In this document: in pieces, positions 8,537 to 15,910 of the stretch
Numbering within the stretch: position 1 is the first letter of the stretch
Layout: each line of letters begins with the position of its first letter
Source: Pseudomonadota bacterium
GTDB taxonomy: Bacteria; Pseudomonadota; Gammaproteobacteria; Acidiferrobacterales; UBA6901
DNA length: 41,874 nt
NCBI GenBank assembly: GCA_021790335.1
Contig: JAJYEE010000021.1
Location: forward strand, 1 to 41,874
Direction: 5' to 3'
Notes under the pieces: generated by a model
The model's input: the letters and a program-made list of their open reading frames with translations, nothing else
Databases searched by the model: none
Told to the model about the DNA's origin: nothing
Position numbers and translations under genes: made by a program

Positions 8537-9418
8537 TCATTGCCGGCTCGCGCTGCGGGCCGACTCGAGGTCGGCACAGACCGCGCGCGCTCCCGCCAGG
8601 ATGCGCGGCCCCGGTTGCGTAATCAGTCCCGGCCTCACGACGTAAATATGATTCTCGCGCACCGCACGCAGCACCCGCATGCGCCGCCAGCGCGCGAGGT
8701 CGGCAGCGGCGATCGCGTGCGGCTCGCTTATCACGATGACATCCGGGTCGGCGCGGACGACATCCTCCCGCCCGACCTGAGGCGCGATTCCGGGCAGATG
8801 TGCGAACACGTTTTCCCCTCCGCACAGATTGAGCACGTCGCTGACGATCTGCCGGCTGGTCAGTGTCAGCAGCGGCCTGGACCATATCTGGAAGAAAACC
8901 GTCAGTCGCGGGCGGCCGGAGTAATCCTCGCGCAGCGCCCGCAAACCGGAGCGAAAAGCCGCGGCCGAATGCTGCGCCTGCGGCTCGGTCCCGGCCAGAC
9001 GCCCCAGCTTCTCGATCAGCAGAGGAATCCGGTCGAGCCGCTTGGGTTCGGTCAGAAACACCGGCAGGCCCAGTCGACGCAAACGCGCGATGTCCGCCGC
9101 CCGGTTGCCGCTCGCCCATCCGACTACGAGATCGGGATGCAGCGACAATATACGCTCCATGTCGAGGTGGCTGCTGTCGCCGATGCGCGGCAACGCCCGC
9201 GCCGCGGCCGGATGATCGCTGAATGCCGATACTCCCACGACCTGGCGGCCGGCGCCCGCGGCGAACAGCAGTTCTGTGGTACTAGGAGCGAGGCTGACAA
9301 TGCGCTGTGCCGGATTTGCCAGCACGACTTCCGTTCCGCGATCGTCGGTGGCGTGGACCTGTGCCTGCGCGCCGGCTGCGATCAGCGCGAGCAGCAATCC
9401 CAGCCAGCGCATCCCCAC
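8537..9418 (-). CDS. btuF: Periplasmic cobalamin-binding protein BtuF
   Basis: A 293-residue exported ligand-binding protein of the BtuF/FepB group, which delivers cobalamin to BtuCD. There is a signal peptide at residues 1-20 and two lobes typical of helical-backbone binding proteins. RIVSLAPSTTELLFAAGAG near residue 39 and IGDSSHLDMERILSLHPDLV near residue 75 are family hallmarks; the Glu of TTELLF would be the contact to BtuC. The start is GTG 9418, with GGAAG eight bases upstream; ATG 9412 is an in-frame alternative. It begins one base after the cobC stop, so the two are co-transcribed. It runs opposite to btuCD and btuB, so the importer is split over two strands. Confidence 0.9.
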   Translation of the reverse strand: MGMRWLGLLLALIAAGAQAQVHATDDRGTEVVLANPAQRIVSLAPSTTELLFAAGAGRQVVGVSAFSDHPAAARALPRIGDSSHLDMERILSLHPDLVVGWASGNRAADIARLRRLGLPVFLTEPKRLDRIPLLIEKLGRLAGTEPQAQHSAAAFRSGLRALREDYSGRPRLTVFFQIWSRPLLTLTSRQIVSDVLNLCGGENVFAHLPGIAPQVGREDVVRADPDVIVISEPHAIAAADLARWRRMRVLRAVRENHIYVVRPGLITQPGPRILAGARAVCADLESARSASRQ

Positions 9419-9419
9419 T

Positions 9420-10034
9420 TCAAGGTCTTCCGCCGTGGAAGACCAGCATCGGGAAAGCGCCGGCGCCGTCCTGCTCGATGCGGATGCGTGTCATGCCGGC
9501 ATTAGCCACACCGATGCGAAAGGCATGCTCACGCGGCAGCCCCAGGACGATGCTGATGACCATCCGGATCACGCCGGCATGCGCCACGACGAGAACGCGC
9601 CGGTACGCATGTCTTGCTATCAGGTCCTGCCATGCGGCGTGTACCCGCGAATGAAAATCCGCCAGGGCTTCGGCGCCCTGCGGCCGGTTGCGCACCGGAT
9701 CCCGCCGGAACCGCTGCAACACCTGGGGGTCGTCCCGGCACAGATCTTCCGGGCTGCGCCCTTCCCACACACCGAAGCCGATTTCCATGAGACGCCCATC
9801 CTCGCACACCGGCAGCGCCAACCGGTCTGCGAGCTCATGCGCGAATTGTGCACAGCGCAGCAGCGGTGAGGTGACGATGACGTCCCAGCATTTCAATCCT
9901 GCGACCGCCGAGCGCATCTGCCGCCATCCGGTTTCGCTCAGCGGATCGTCGGTCTGACCGCGGTAGCGCCTGCCGCCGACCGGTTCTCCGTGCCGCATCA
10001 GGTCGATGAGGGTTGCGCCACCCGCGTCCGTCAT
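9420..10034 (-). CDS. cobC: Alpha-ribazole phosphatase-like histidine phosphatase CobC
   Basis: A 204-residue histidine phosphatase of the phosphoglycerate-mutase fold. The catalytic RHGEP motif is close to the N-terminus, followed by RYRGQTDDPLSETGWRQM, and the second catalytic histidine is in VVVAHAGVIRM. CobC removes the 5'-phosphate of alpha-ribazole-phosphate or of the cobalamin precursor at the end of nucleotide-loop assembly. The family also contains many unrelated phosphatases, so the assignment leans on its position directly before btuF. ATG 10034 follows GGGGAT by a few bases; the frame is open to 10064. Confidence 0.8.
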   Translation of the reverse strand: MTDAGGATLIDLMRHGEPVGGRRYRGQTDDPLSETGWRQMRSAVAGLKCWDVIVTSPLLRCAQFAHELADRLALPVCEDGRLMEIGFGVWEGRSPEDLCRDDPQVLQRFRRDPVRNRPQGAEALADFHSRVHAAWQDLIARHAYRRVLVVAHAGVIRMVISIVLGLPREHAFRIGVANAGMTRIRIEQDGAGAFPMLVFHGGRP

Positions 10035-10149
10035 CGGATCCCCTGCGATCCCGAACCCGGCCACGGGATGTCACCGGGACCAGGGAGAACCTTCATGGCG
10101 GGAAACAAGCGGAGCACGGCGCGGGGGCCTGCAGTGGATGCGCTGCAGA

Positions 10150-11079
10150 TCAGCGCGCAAAGAATCCGAAAAGATGCGCGCCCAGCATGAGAATGGCCAC
10201 GCCGAGCCAGAACAGCAGCACCCGCCACACCAGCGCGACCACGCGGCGCACGTCGCCGGCGTCCGTCGAGCTGGTGCGCGATATGATCTTGTTCCCGTAG
10301 GCGTCCTCTTCCGGCTCTTCACAGGATTCCAGGTGCATGGCACCGAAACCGGAGGCGAGCAGCGGACCGCTGTTGATGTCCGACCACATCCCTGCCTGGC
10401 GGCGCCAGCAGTGCAGCGCGTCTTCGAAACTGCCCATGATCGCATAGCTCAGGGCGGTGATGCGTGCCGGAATCCAGCCGAGGAGATCGTCCAGACGCGC
10501 GGCCGCCCACCCGAACTCGGCAAAACGCGCACTTCGGTGGCCCCACAGCCTGTCGAGTGCCGATGCCATGCGCTGCAGCACCGCCCCCACCGGGCCCAGT
10601 ATCACAAACCAGAACAGCGGAGCGATCACCAGCGAATTGGCCTGCTTCAATACCGCCTCGACCGTCGCGCGAGCCACTGCCGCCTCGGTGTGTTCCATCG
10701 TGTCCTTGCCGCTCAGCTCGCGCAGATGCACCTCCGCCTCGGCGATATCGCCATTGTCGAGCGCCGTAGACACGGCCTGGGCAGAACTGCCTAGCCGATA
10801 AAGATCCACGCACAGATAGACGACTACGACATCGAAGACGAACTTCAGCACCCAGATGACTTCTCCAAGGATCAGATCGGCCAGGAACACGGCCGCGAGC
10901 AGCGGCACCACCGCGATGAACACGGCGCTCACACCCTGGATGCGCGTGCCGCCGTTGAAGCGCTGTTCGATGGATTCGGCCCAGTCGCCATACCAGGACC
11001 ACAGCCGCACGCTGTTGCGGTTCGGCGCCAAGCGGTCCAGGAGGATCGCGAGCAGAATAGTGAACAGAATGTAGATCAT
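10150..11079 (-). CDS. ampE: AmpE-like inner membrane protein (CobD/CbiB superfamily)
   Basis: A 309-residue membrane protein with hydrophobic segments at the N-terminus, around residues 50-95, near residue 150 and at the C-terminus. It contains the CobD/CbiB-type core: LSGKDTMEHTEAAVARATVE, IAPLFWFVILGPVGAVLQRM and AARLDDLLGWIPARITAL. The EN-xx-DG element typical of the cobinamide-phosphate synthase is absent and reads KQANS. AmpE belongs to this superfamily, and ampD lies directly upstream on the same strand, so AmpE is the best reading. In enterobacteria AmpE is linked to beta-lactamase induction signalling. Because it also sits beside cobC, a B12 role cannot be excluded. ATG 11079 follows GGGGAAGG; GTG 11082 is an alternative. 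Confidence 0.75.
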   Translation of the reverse strand: MIYILFTILLAILLDRLAPNRNSVRLWSWYGDWAESIEQRFNGGTRIQGVSAVFIAVVPLLAAVFLADLILGEVIWVLKFVFDVVVVYLCVDLYRLGSSAQAVSTALDNGDIAEAEVHLRELSGKDTMEHTEAAVARATVEAVLKQANSLVIAPLFWFVILGPVGAVLQRMASALDRLWGHRSARFAEFGWAAARLDDLLGWIPARITALSYAIMGSFEDALHCWRRQAGMWSDINSGPLLASGFGAMHLESCEEPEEDAYGNKIISRTSSTDAGDVRRVVALVWRVLLFWLGVAILMLGAHLFGFFAR

Positions 11080-11157
11080 CACCTTCCCCGGGAAATCATA
11101 GGCAATCCGCGGCCGCCGCTCATGCTGCCGGCACAGATCGGATACGCATTATATATG

Positions 11158-11742
11158 TTACAGGGACTGCCTGTAACGCGACCAGTCGAACGACGGGCCC
11201 GGATCGGTCTTGCGTCCGGGAGCAATGTCGGAATGGCCATAAATCCGCTGCGGTGTGATGCGCGGATAGGCCTGGATGATGGATCGGGTCACCGCCGCCA
11301 GGACCTGATACTGGATATCCGCAAACGGCACGCTGTCGGCCCCCTCGAGTTCGATCCCGATGGAAAAGTCGTTCACCCGCGTGCGGCCCTCGCAACTCGA
11401 AACCCCGGCGTGCCAGGCACGGGCGAGAAAGGGAACGAACTGGACAAGCTCGCCGTCGCGACGGATCAGCAGATGTGCCGAAACCCTCAGGCCCTTGAGT
11501 TCCTCGTAGAACGGATGGCAGGAGGAATCCAGAGCATTGCAGAACAGCCGCTCGATGTCGCCGCCGCCGAACCGTCCGGGAGGCAGGCTGATCGAGTGGA
11601 CGATCAAGACTTCTATGGGGCACTCCGGGGGTCGGGCATCGAAGTTCGGGGATCGAACGAATCGGGCGCCCTCCACCAACCCGCTGGCGGGGTCCACATG
11701 AACAACGGGTCTGGCAGATGGGGTCAAGAACCGCTTATCCAC
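11158..11742 (-). CDS. ampD: 1,6-anhydro-N-acetylmuramyl-L-alanine amidase AmpD
   Basis: A 194-residue cytoplasmic zinc amidase (Amidase_2 fold) that cleaves the peptide from anhydro-muropeptides during cell-wall recycling. The zinc ligands of the family are seen as His49 (VLIVHSIS), His170 (IYGHSDIAPGRK) and Asp180, with the catalytic Glu131 in SIGIELEG and Lys178 conserved. There is no signal peptide, as expected for AmpD rather than periplasmic AmiD. Length is close to that of enterobacterial AmpD (about 185). ampE follows on the same strand after about 78 bases, the classic ampDE order. Confidence 0.92.
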   Translation of the reverse strand: MDKRFLTPSARPVVHVDPASGLVEGARFVRSPNFDARPPECPIEVLIVHSISLPPGRFGGGDIERLFCNALDSSCHPFYEELKGLRVSAHLLIRRDGELVQFVPFLARAWHAGVSSCEGRTRVNDFSIGIELEGADSVPFADIQYQVLAAVTRSIIQAYPRITPQRIYGHSDIAPGRKTDPGPSFDWSRYRQSL

Positions 11743-12013
11743 AACGCTGCATCGCCTTTCGGGGGCTCAAAAAGGTCAATATACCTGAATCCGGCCCGCT
11801 TTCCCCACGGAACAGGTGCCGCCTGCCCCCTGTCCCAGTCCCAGTCCCTTGCGGAATTCCGCCGGTGTGCAACACTATAAGTTACCGATTTCTCTGCCGG
11901 TGGCAATACAGTTCACGGGGATTATCAATGGTGGTATGTTTGCCCGATGAACTGTACCCGTGAAGCAGGCCACCAAACCTGCAGGCAGGCTCGGCCTAGT
12001 GAGGACTAAAGCG

Positions 12014-12298
12014 ATGGGAAAATCAAGAAAACTGGTCGTAATCACCGTACTCGCCGGGCTTCTGATGGGACTGGCGGCGCCGGCATACGCCTACCAGGAG
12101 GGTGACGGCGGCGCAATCATGCTTGATCTGTTTGTCCTGCGCCCGGTGGGATTCGTGGCGCTGGTCGCAGGAACGGTCCTATTCGTCGGGGCACTGCCGA
12201 TATCGCTTCCTTCCCGCAGCGTGGACAAGACCTTCGATGCGTTCGTGAAGCATCCTGCGTATTACACCTTCGTTCGCCACCTAGGCGACGAGCAATAG
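12014..12298 (+). CDS. Small exported or membrane protein of a common proteobacterial family
   Basis: A 94-residue protein with a signal-like N-terminus (KLVVITVLAGLLMGLAAPAY, cleavage expected near AYA), then a short loop and one membrane helix (FVALVAGTVLFVGALPISL). The C-terminal stretch with a PAYYTFVRHLG ending resembles a widespread family of small proteobacterial membrane proteins, sometimes labelled as multidrug transporters without support. No function can be given. ATG 12014 has GAGGA eight bases upstream; the frame is open to GTG 11960. A GC-rich hairpin follows the stop. The 270 bases upstream (11743-12013) show no other gene. Confidence 0.75.
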   Translation: MGKSRKLVVITVLAGLLMGLAAPAYAYQEGDGGAIMLDLFVLRPVGFVALVAGTVLFVGALPISLPSRSVDKTFDAFVKHPAYYTFVRHLGDEQ

Positions 12299-12315
12299 CC
12301 GACCGGCCAGGTAGA

Positions 12316-12341
12316 GCGGTCTGCGGCAGTCTGCAGACCGC
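12316..12341. terminator. Bidirectional terminator-like hairpin
   Basis: GCGGTCTGC (12316-12324) pairs perfectly with GCAGACCGC (12333-12341) around an eight-base loop. It lies in the 48-base gap between two convergent genes, so it could end both. There is no clear T-tract on either side. Confidence 0.6.
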
Positions 12342-12346
12342 CAGAG

Positions 12347-13534
12347 TCACGTCCGCACCTGCAGAATTTCCCGGATTTCGCTGTCCTCCAGAACTACCGG
12401 GTTGGTCTTCATGCTGCTGCCGCGGCAACCCGCCACGATCGCCTCGAAATCCTTCGCTGTCACCCCGTAGGCGGAAAGCCGCGGCAGGGCCAGGCGCTGC
12501 GTCCAGTCGGCGAGCGTATCGATCAGCCGGCCACGGGCATCGGCATCCGGCAGCGTATCGTTACCGCTCAGCAACCGACCCGCACACGCGTACTTCGCCA
12601 GCGCCGGATGAGACGGCACACGCCGCTCGATGGCCGTGATGTTCACTGCGGTGGCCGTCGCCACCAGGGTGCCGCAAACCACTCCGTGCGGAACCGGAAA
12701 ATAGGCACCGATCGGAGATGCCAATCCGTGCACCGAACCCAGACCGGCCTGGGCCAGAGTGATTCCCGACAGCAGCGCCGCGTAAGCCAGCGCGGCGCGC
12801 GCCGCGCTGGCATCCGGCCCCTGCTCATACCATGGGAGCAGCCCCTCACGGGCCGCCATGAGGCCACTCAGCGCCAGCGCATCGGTGAAGGGGCTGGCCC
12901 GGGTTGAAACATAGGACTCTAAGAGCTGGGTCAGGGCATCCATTCCGTTGGCTGCGATCAGCTCCGGAGGACAGCTCTTCAGCAGGACCGGATCGACGAT
13001 GGCGTAGCGCGGCACCAGACAGTCATGACGGAACGATTTCTTGAAGCCGCCCGGGCCGCGCACACTGAGCACCGCATTCTTGGTCGCCTCGCTGCCGGTA
13101 CCCGCGGTTGTCGGAACCGCGAGGTACGGCGTCGAGGGTCCGCGGTACGGCAGCTCGGGCCCGACTCCCTCCAGGTGATCCATCACGGAATTGCCATGCG
13201 GCAGGAGTCCGGCAATCGCCTTGGCGGCATCGAGCACGCTGCCACCGCCGATTCCGACCACGACATCGATTCCCGCCCCGCGCTGGGCGGCGACCGCAGC
13301 ATCCACCAGTTGCGGTGAAGGCTCGCTATCGATCTTCATCTCCGCGAAATGCAGTCCTGCAGCCCGCAAGTCTGCCAGCAATTGCACCCACTGCGGCGAC
13401 TCCCTAAAGGACTTGCCTCCCGTCACGATCAGCAGCCGCCGCCCGAACCGTCCAGCAAGCGCCGTCAGCGCGGCGAACCGACCCTCGCCAAACAAGATGT
13501 TCGGCACGCCGCTGATCGCAAACGGCTGGATCAT
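12347..13534 (-). CDS. Iron-containing alcohol dehydrogenase family protein
   Basis: A 395-residue NAD(P)-dependent oxidoreductase of the iron-containing (group III) alcohol dehydrogenase family. The nucleotide site GGGSVLDAAKA is at residues 97-107 and the family signature PTTAGTGSEATKNAV at 141-155. Metal ligands expected by position are Asp199, residue 203, His269 (GSVHGLAS) and His283 (VPHGVV). Residue 203 is Gln instead of the usual His, a variant known in part of this family, so the bound metal or activity may differ. The substrate is unknown. ATG 13534 overlaps the stop of the upstream gene by ATGA, so the two are translationally coupled. The frame stays open upstream, but that stretch lies over the neighbour's coding sequence. 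Confidence 0.88.
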   Translation of the reverse strand: MIQPFAISGVPNILFGEGRFAALTALAGRFGRRLLIVTGGKSFRESPQWVQLLADLRAAGLHFAEMKIDSEPSPQLVDAAVAAQRGAGIDVVVGIGGGSVLDAAKAIAGLLPHGNSVMDHLEGVGPELPYRGPSTPYLAVPTTAGTGSEATKNAVLSVRGPGGFKKSFRHDCLVPRYAIVDPVLLKSCPPELIAANGMDALTQLLESYVSTRASPFTDALALSGLMAAREGLLPWYEQGPDASAARAALAYAALLSGITLAQAGLGSVHGLASPIGAYFPVPHGVVCGTLVATATAVNITAIERRVPSHPALAKYACAGRLLSGNDTLPDADARGRLIDTLADWTQRLALPRLSAYGVTAKDFEAIVAGCRGSSMKTNPVVLEDSEIREILQVRT

Positions 13535-13839
13535 CGGGATTCCTCCGCCTCGGGATACAGCCTGCGGTACTGGACACCGACGCGCGGCGCCGCCATCCAG
13601 TCCGCCACGGCGTCGCGCCATTTCAGATAATGGGCGGTCTGCCTGTGTGCCGCGGCCGCCTCCGCCGATCCGAAAACCTCGTACAGAAGAAAGCGGCCTG
13701 CATCCTGCGGCGACTGCAGGACATCGAAGCACAGGTTTCCTGGTTCGCGAACCGATGCAAGATGATTGACGCGTGTGGCCTCGATGAAATCGGCGACATG
13801 TTCCGGCTTTACACGTACATCGACCAGGGTAACGTGCAC
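13531..13839 (-). CDS. Antibiotic biosynthesis monooxygenase (ABM)/LsrG-fold protein
   Basis: A 102-residue protein of the ABM fold, a small ferredoxin-like dimer. The pattern is typical: VTLVDVRVKPEHVADFIEAT at the start, then NHLASVREPGNLCFDVL, FLLYEVFGSAEAAAAHRQT and HYLKWRD. Members include quinol monooxygenases and the autoinducer-2 processing protein LsrG. The start is GTG 13839, six bases after a strong GGAGGT; the open frame extends further upstream without support. It overlaps the dehydrogenase gene by ATGA. ABM and iron-dehydrogenase pairs are common in bacteria, which suggests one short catabolic or detoxifying step, substrate unknown. Confidence 0.85.
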   Translation of the reverse strand: MHVTLVDVRVKPEHVADFIEATRVNHLASVREPGNLCFDVLQSPQDAGRFLLYEVFGSAEAAAAHRQTAHYLKWRDAVADWMAAPRVGVQYRRLYPEAEESR

Positions 13840-14066
13840 GGCGGACCTCCGGACCCGTTTTATTGTCTTAAACCCGGGTTGCCTCATGATACTACCGGAC
13901 CCTGCAGCCAGGTACCGGAACACCAACGGGACGTCGGGGCTCGATGACCGACCGCAGTCCCGGAATCAGGAAAGAGTTCCCCGGGCCAGTCGCCCGCATG
14001 GCCGCCTCACATCCATGGCACAAAATAGGGAATGATTACCGCCGGGCCCGATCTAATTGTATGATT

Positions 14067-14081
14067 CCGGACCGGGTCCGG
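14067..14081. promoter_or_regulatory. GC-rich palindrome upstream of gstA
   Basis: CCGGACCGGGTCCGG is an inverted repeat about 80 bases before gstA, in the 321-base gap between two divergent genes (13840-14160). It could be an operator or a short hairpin. Nothing else recognisable is in this gap apart from the gstA ribosome site AGAGGAA near 14146. Confidence 0.3.
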
Positions 14082-14160
14082 TGCCTGACCGTGCATTGCG
14101 GCTGCACGTGATCCGCCAGAGAGAAGCAAGCAATTCCAAAAAGCAAGAGGAACCGCACGC

Positions 14161-14769
14161 ATGAAACTTTATTTCACCCCCGGCGCTTGCTCCATGGCGC
14201 CACATATCACCCTGCGCGAAGCCGGTCTTGCCTACGAGCTTCAGAAAGTCGATCTCTCCAAGCACCAGACCGACGCCGGCGAGGACTACTACAAGATCAA
14301 CCCCAAAGGTTACGTGCCCGCCCTGCGGCTCGACAACGGCGAACTGCTCACCGAGGTCGCCGCAATTCTTCAGTACGTTGCCGACCAGAAGCCGGCGTCC
14401 GGCCTGTCGCCGAGCGCGGGCACGATGGAACATTATCGCCTCGTCGAATGGCTGAATTTCATCGCGTCGGAGATTCACAAGCAGTTCGGTCCCATGTTCA
14501 ATCCCAAGATCACCCCCGAATGGAGGCAAAATCAGCTGAACGCGCTGAGCCGCCGTTTCGACTACCTGTCGGAACGGCTGGCCGGAAACCAGTACCTCTT
14601 CGGCGGCAAGTTCACAATCGCGGATGCATACCTCTTTACGGTGCTCAACTGGACCGGATTTCTGGATATCGATCTCGGAAAATGGCCGAAGCTCAAAGAC
14701 TATATGGCCCGCATCGCCGCCCGTCCGGCCGTGAAAGAGGCCATGATGGAGGAAGGTCTGATCAAGTAG
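14161..14769 (+). CDS. gstA: Glutathione S-transferase, beta class (GstA)
   Basis: A 202-residue cytosolic glutathione transferase. The N-terminal thioredoxin-like domain starts MKLYFTPGACSMAPHITLRE, with the beta-class Cys10, the cis-proline in NPKGYVPAL and the glutathione-binding ELLTEVAAILQYVAD. The C-terminal helical domain has His106 in ASEIHKQFGPMF and the folding motif FTIADAYLFTVL. Similarity to E. coli GstA is clear along the whole length (E. coli 201 residues). It conjugates glutathione to electrophiles or acts on disulfides. A ribosome site AGAGGAA lies about eight bases upstream. It appears to be a single gene. Confidence 0.95.
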   Translation: MKLYFTPGACSMAPHITLREAGLAYELQKVDLSKHQTDAGEDYYKINPKGYVPALRLDNGELLTEVAAILQYVADQKPASGLSPSAGTMEHYRLVEWLNFIASEIHKQFGPMFNPKITPEWRQNQLNALSRRFDYLSERLAGNQYLFGGKFTIADAYLFTVLNWTGFLDIDLGKWPKLKDYMARIAARPAVKEAMMEEGLIK

Positions 14770-15007
14770 GGGGCAGGGATTCGCTACCGGCGATCTGTGT
14801 CTCCTGAATCTCCCCGGCGGGCTGCTCGCCGGCGCACCGCATGCGGCGGCCCAGCCGGGGTTCTATTTGATTACAGACACAGAATTTCCATCCTTCGAAT
14901 CCGATAGACCGGCAGCGGGACAGCGTCAATCCGGCACCGCGGCCTGTAGCGGCAGGGATGGACGGCAAAAAACCGCCTGATCCGGGAGGTTGTGCTGCTG
15001 CGCCGGC

Positions 15008-15572
15008 TCAGGCCGGCGCATGCCTGCCGATCCAGGCGCTGAAAGCTTGCAGGTACTTTTGCAAGAAATCCCTCGTGCCGTCGTTCTTCAGGTTTCCGGC
15101 CTCATCGAACAGATTCGCGGCATTGCCGATGTAAGCCTCCGGCTGCTGCAGCATGGGCACATCCAGAAAAACCAGCGATTGCCGCAGATGGTGATTGGCG
15201 CCGAAAGCGCCGATCGCACCGGGTGAGAGACTGATGATTGCACCCGGCTTTCCGCCGAAAACGCTCTGTCCGTACGGGCGCGAGCCGACATCGATGGCGT
15301 TCTTAAGCGGTGCCGGGACGGACCGGTTGTACTCCGGTGTCACGAACAGCAGCGCGTCCGATTTCTTCACGGCCTGCCGGAAGGCATTCCATGCCGGAGG
15401 CGGATTCGTTCCATCGAGATCTTCGTTATAGAGTGGCAGATCCGCGATTTCGACGATGTTAAGACCGAGCGACTGCGGGCCGAGCCTGCTGGCGGCACGA
15501 GCCATCATGCGGCTGTAGGACCCCTTGCGCAGGCTGCCAATGGATGACAGCCACATTGTATTTACGATCCAT
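15008..15572 (-). pseudogene. NADPH-dependent FMN reductase, frameshifted near codon 10
   Basis: A flavodoxin-fold FMN reductase of the ChrR/azoreductase type, about 187 residues if intact. The FMN-binding loop GSLRKGSYSR, the core TPEYNRSVPAPLKNAID and the SPGAIGAFGAN region are all there. The real start is ATG 15572, nine bases after AAGGAG (15582-15587). From it the frame reads MDRKYNVAVI and then shifts out at 15540-15543. Removing one C there gives MDRKYNVAVIIGSLRKGSYSR, which is exactly the family N-terminus. An in-frame ATG at 15556 allows a shorter product without the first beta strand, but it has no ribosome site. This is either a genuine mutation or a sequencing error. Confidence 0.75.
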
Positions 15573-15910
15573 CAGTTCGTACTCCTTAACGATATGCGTG
15601 CCCGGTCACCCCACACGTCGGGTTTCCGGAAGACCCCCATCCCTGTCGCGACGCAATGACTGGTTTTGGTTACGCGCCATGCCGGCGCGCTGCCCTTTCC
15701 GTTTCCTGGGCCCAAGGTGCAGTACCAGGGATCGATGCGGCCTGCCGAAGCCACCGGGGCCGCACGGCCGATCCTGCATAATCACGCCCGCCGGCGCAAG
15801 CTTTCACAGGATGCGGCAGGACGGCACGTCGCGATCAGCAGCAGGCAGATTGCGGGCAACGGCCGGTTTCGGAAAACACCCAGAATGAGCTCCGAAAGAA
15901 GAGCCTCAAT
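15573..15910. other. Intergenic stretch with no recognisable gene
   Basis: This 338-base GC-rich stretch lies between the reductase start and the end of the MFS gene. Open frames in it on the plus strand lack ribosome sites and resemble no family. The only useful element is AAGGAG at 15582-15587, which serves the reductase. Confidence 0.5.

Noticed and set aside
10150-11079. True CbiB/CobD cobinamide-phosphate synthase
   Set aside because: The adjoining ampD and the absence of the EN-xx-DG element favour AmpE, though I keep the possibility open as a finding.
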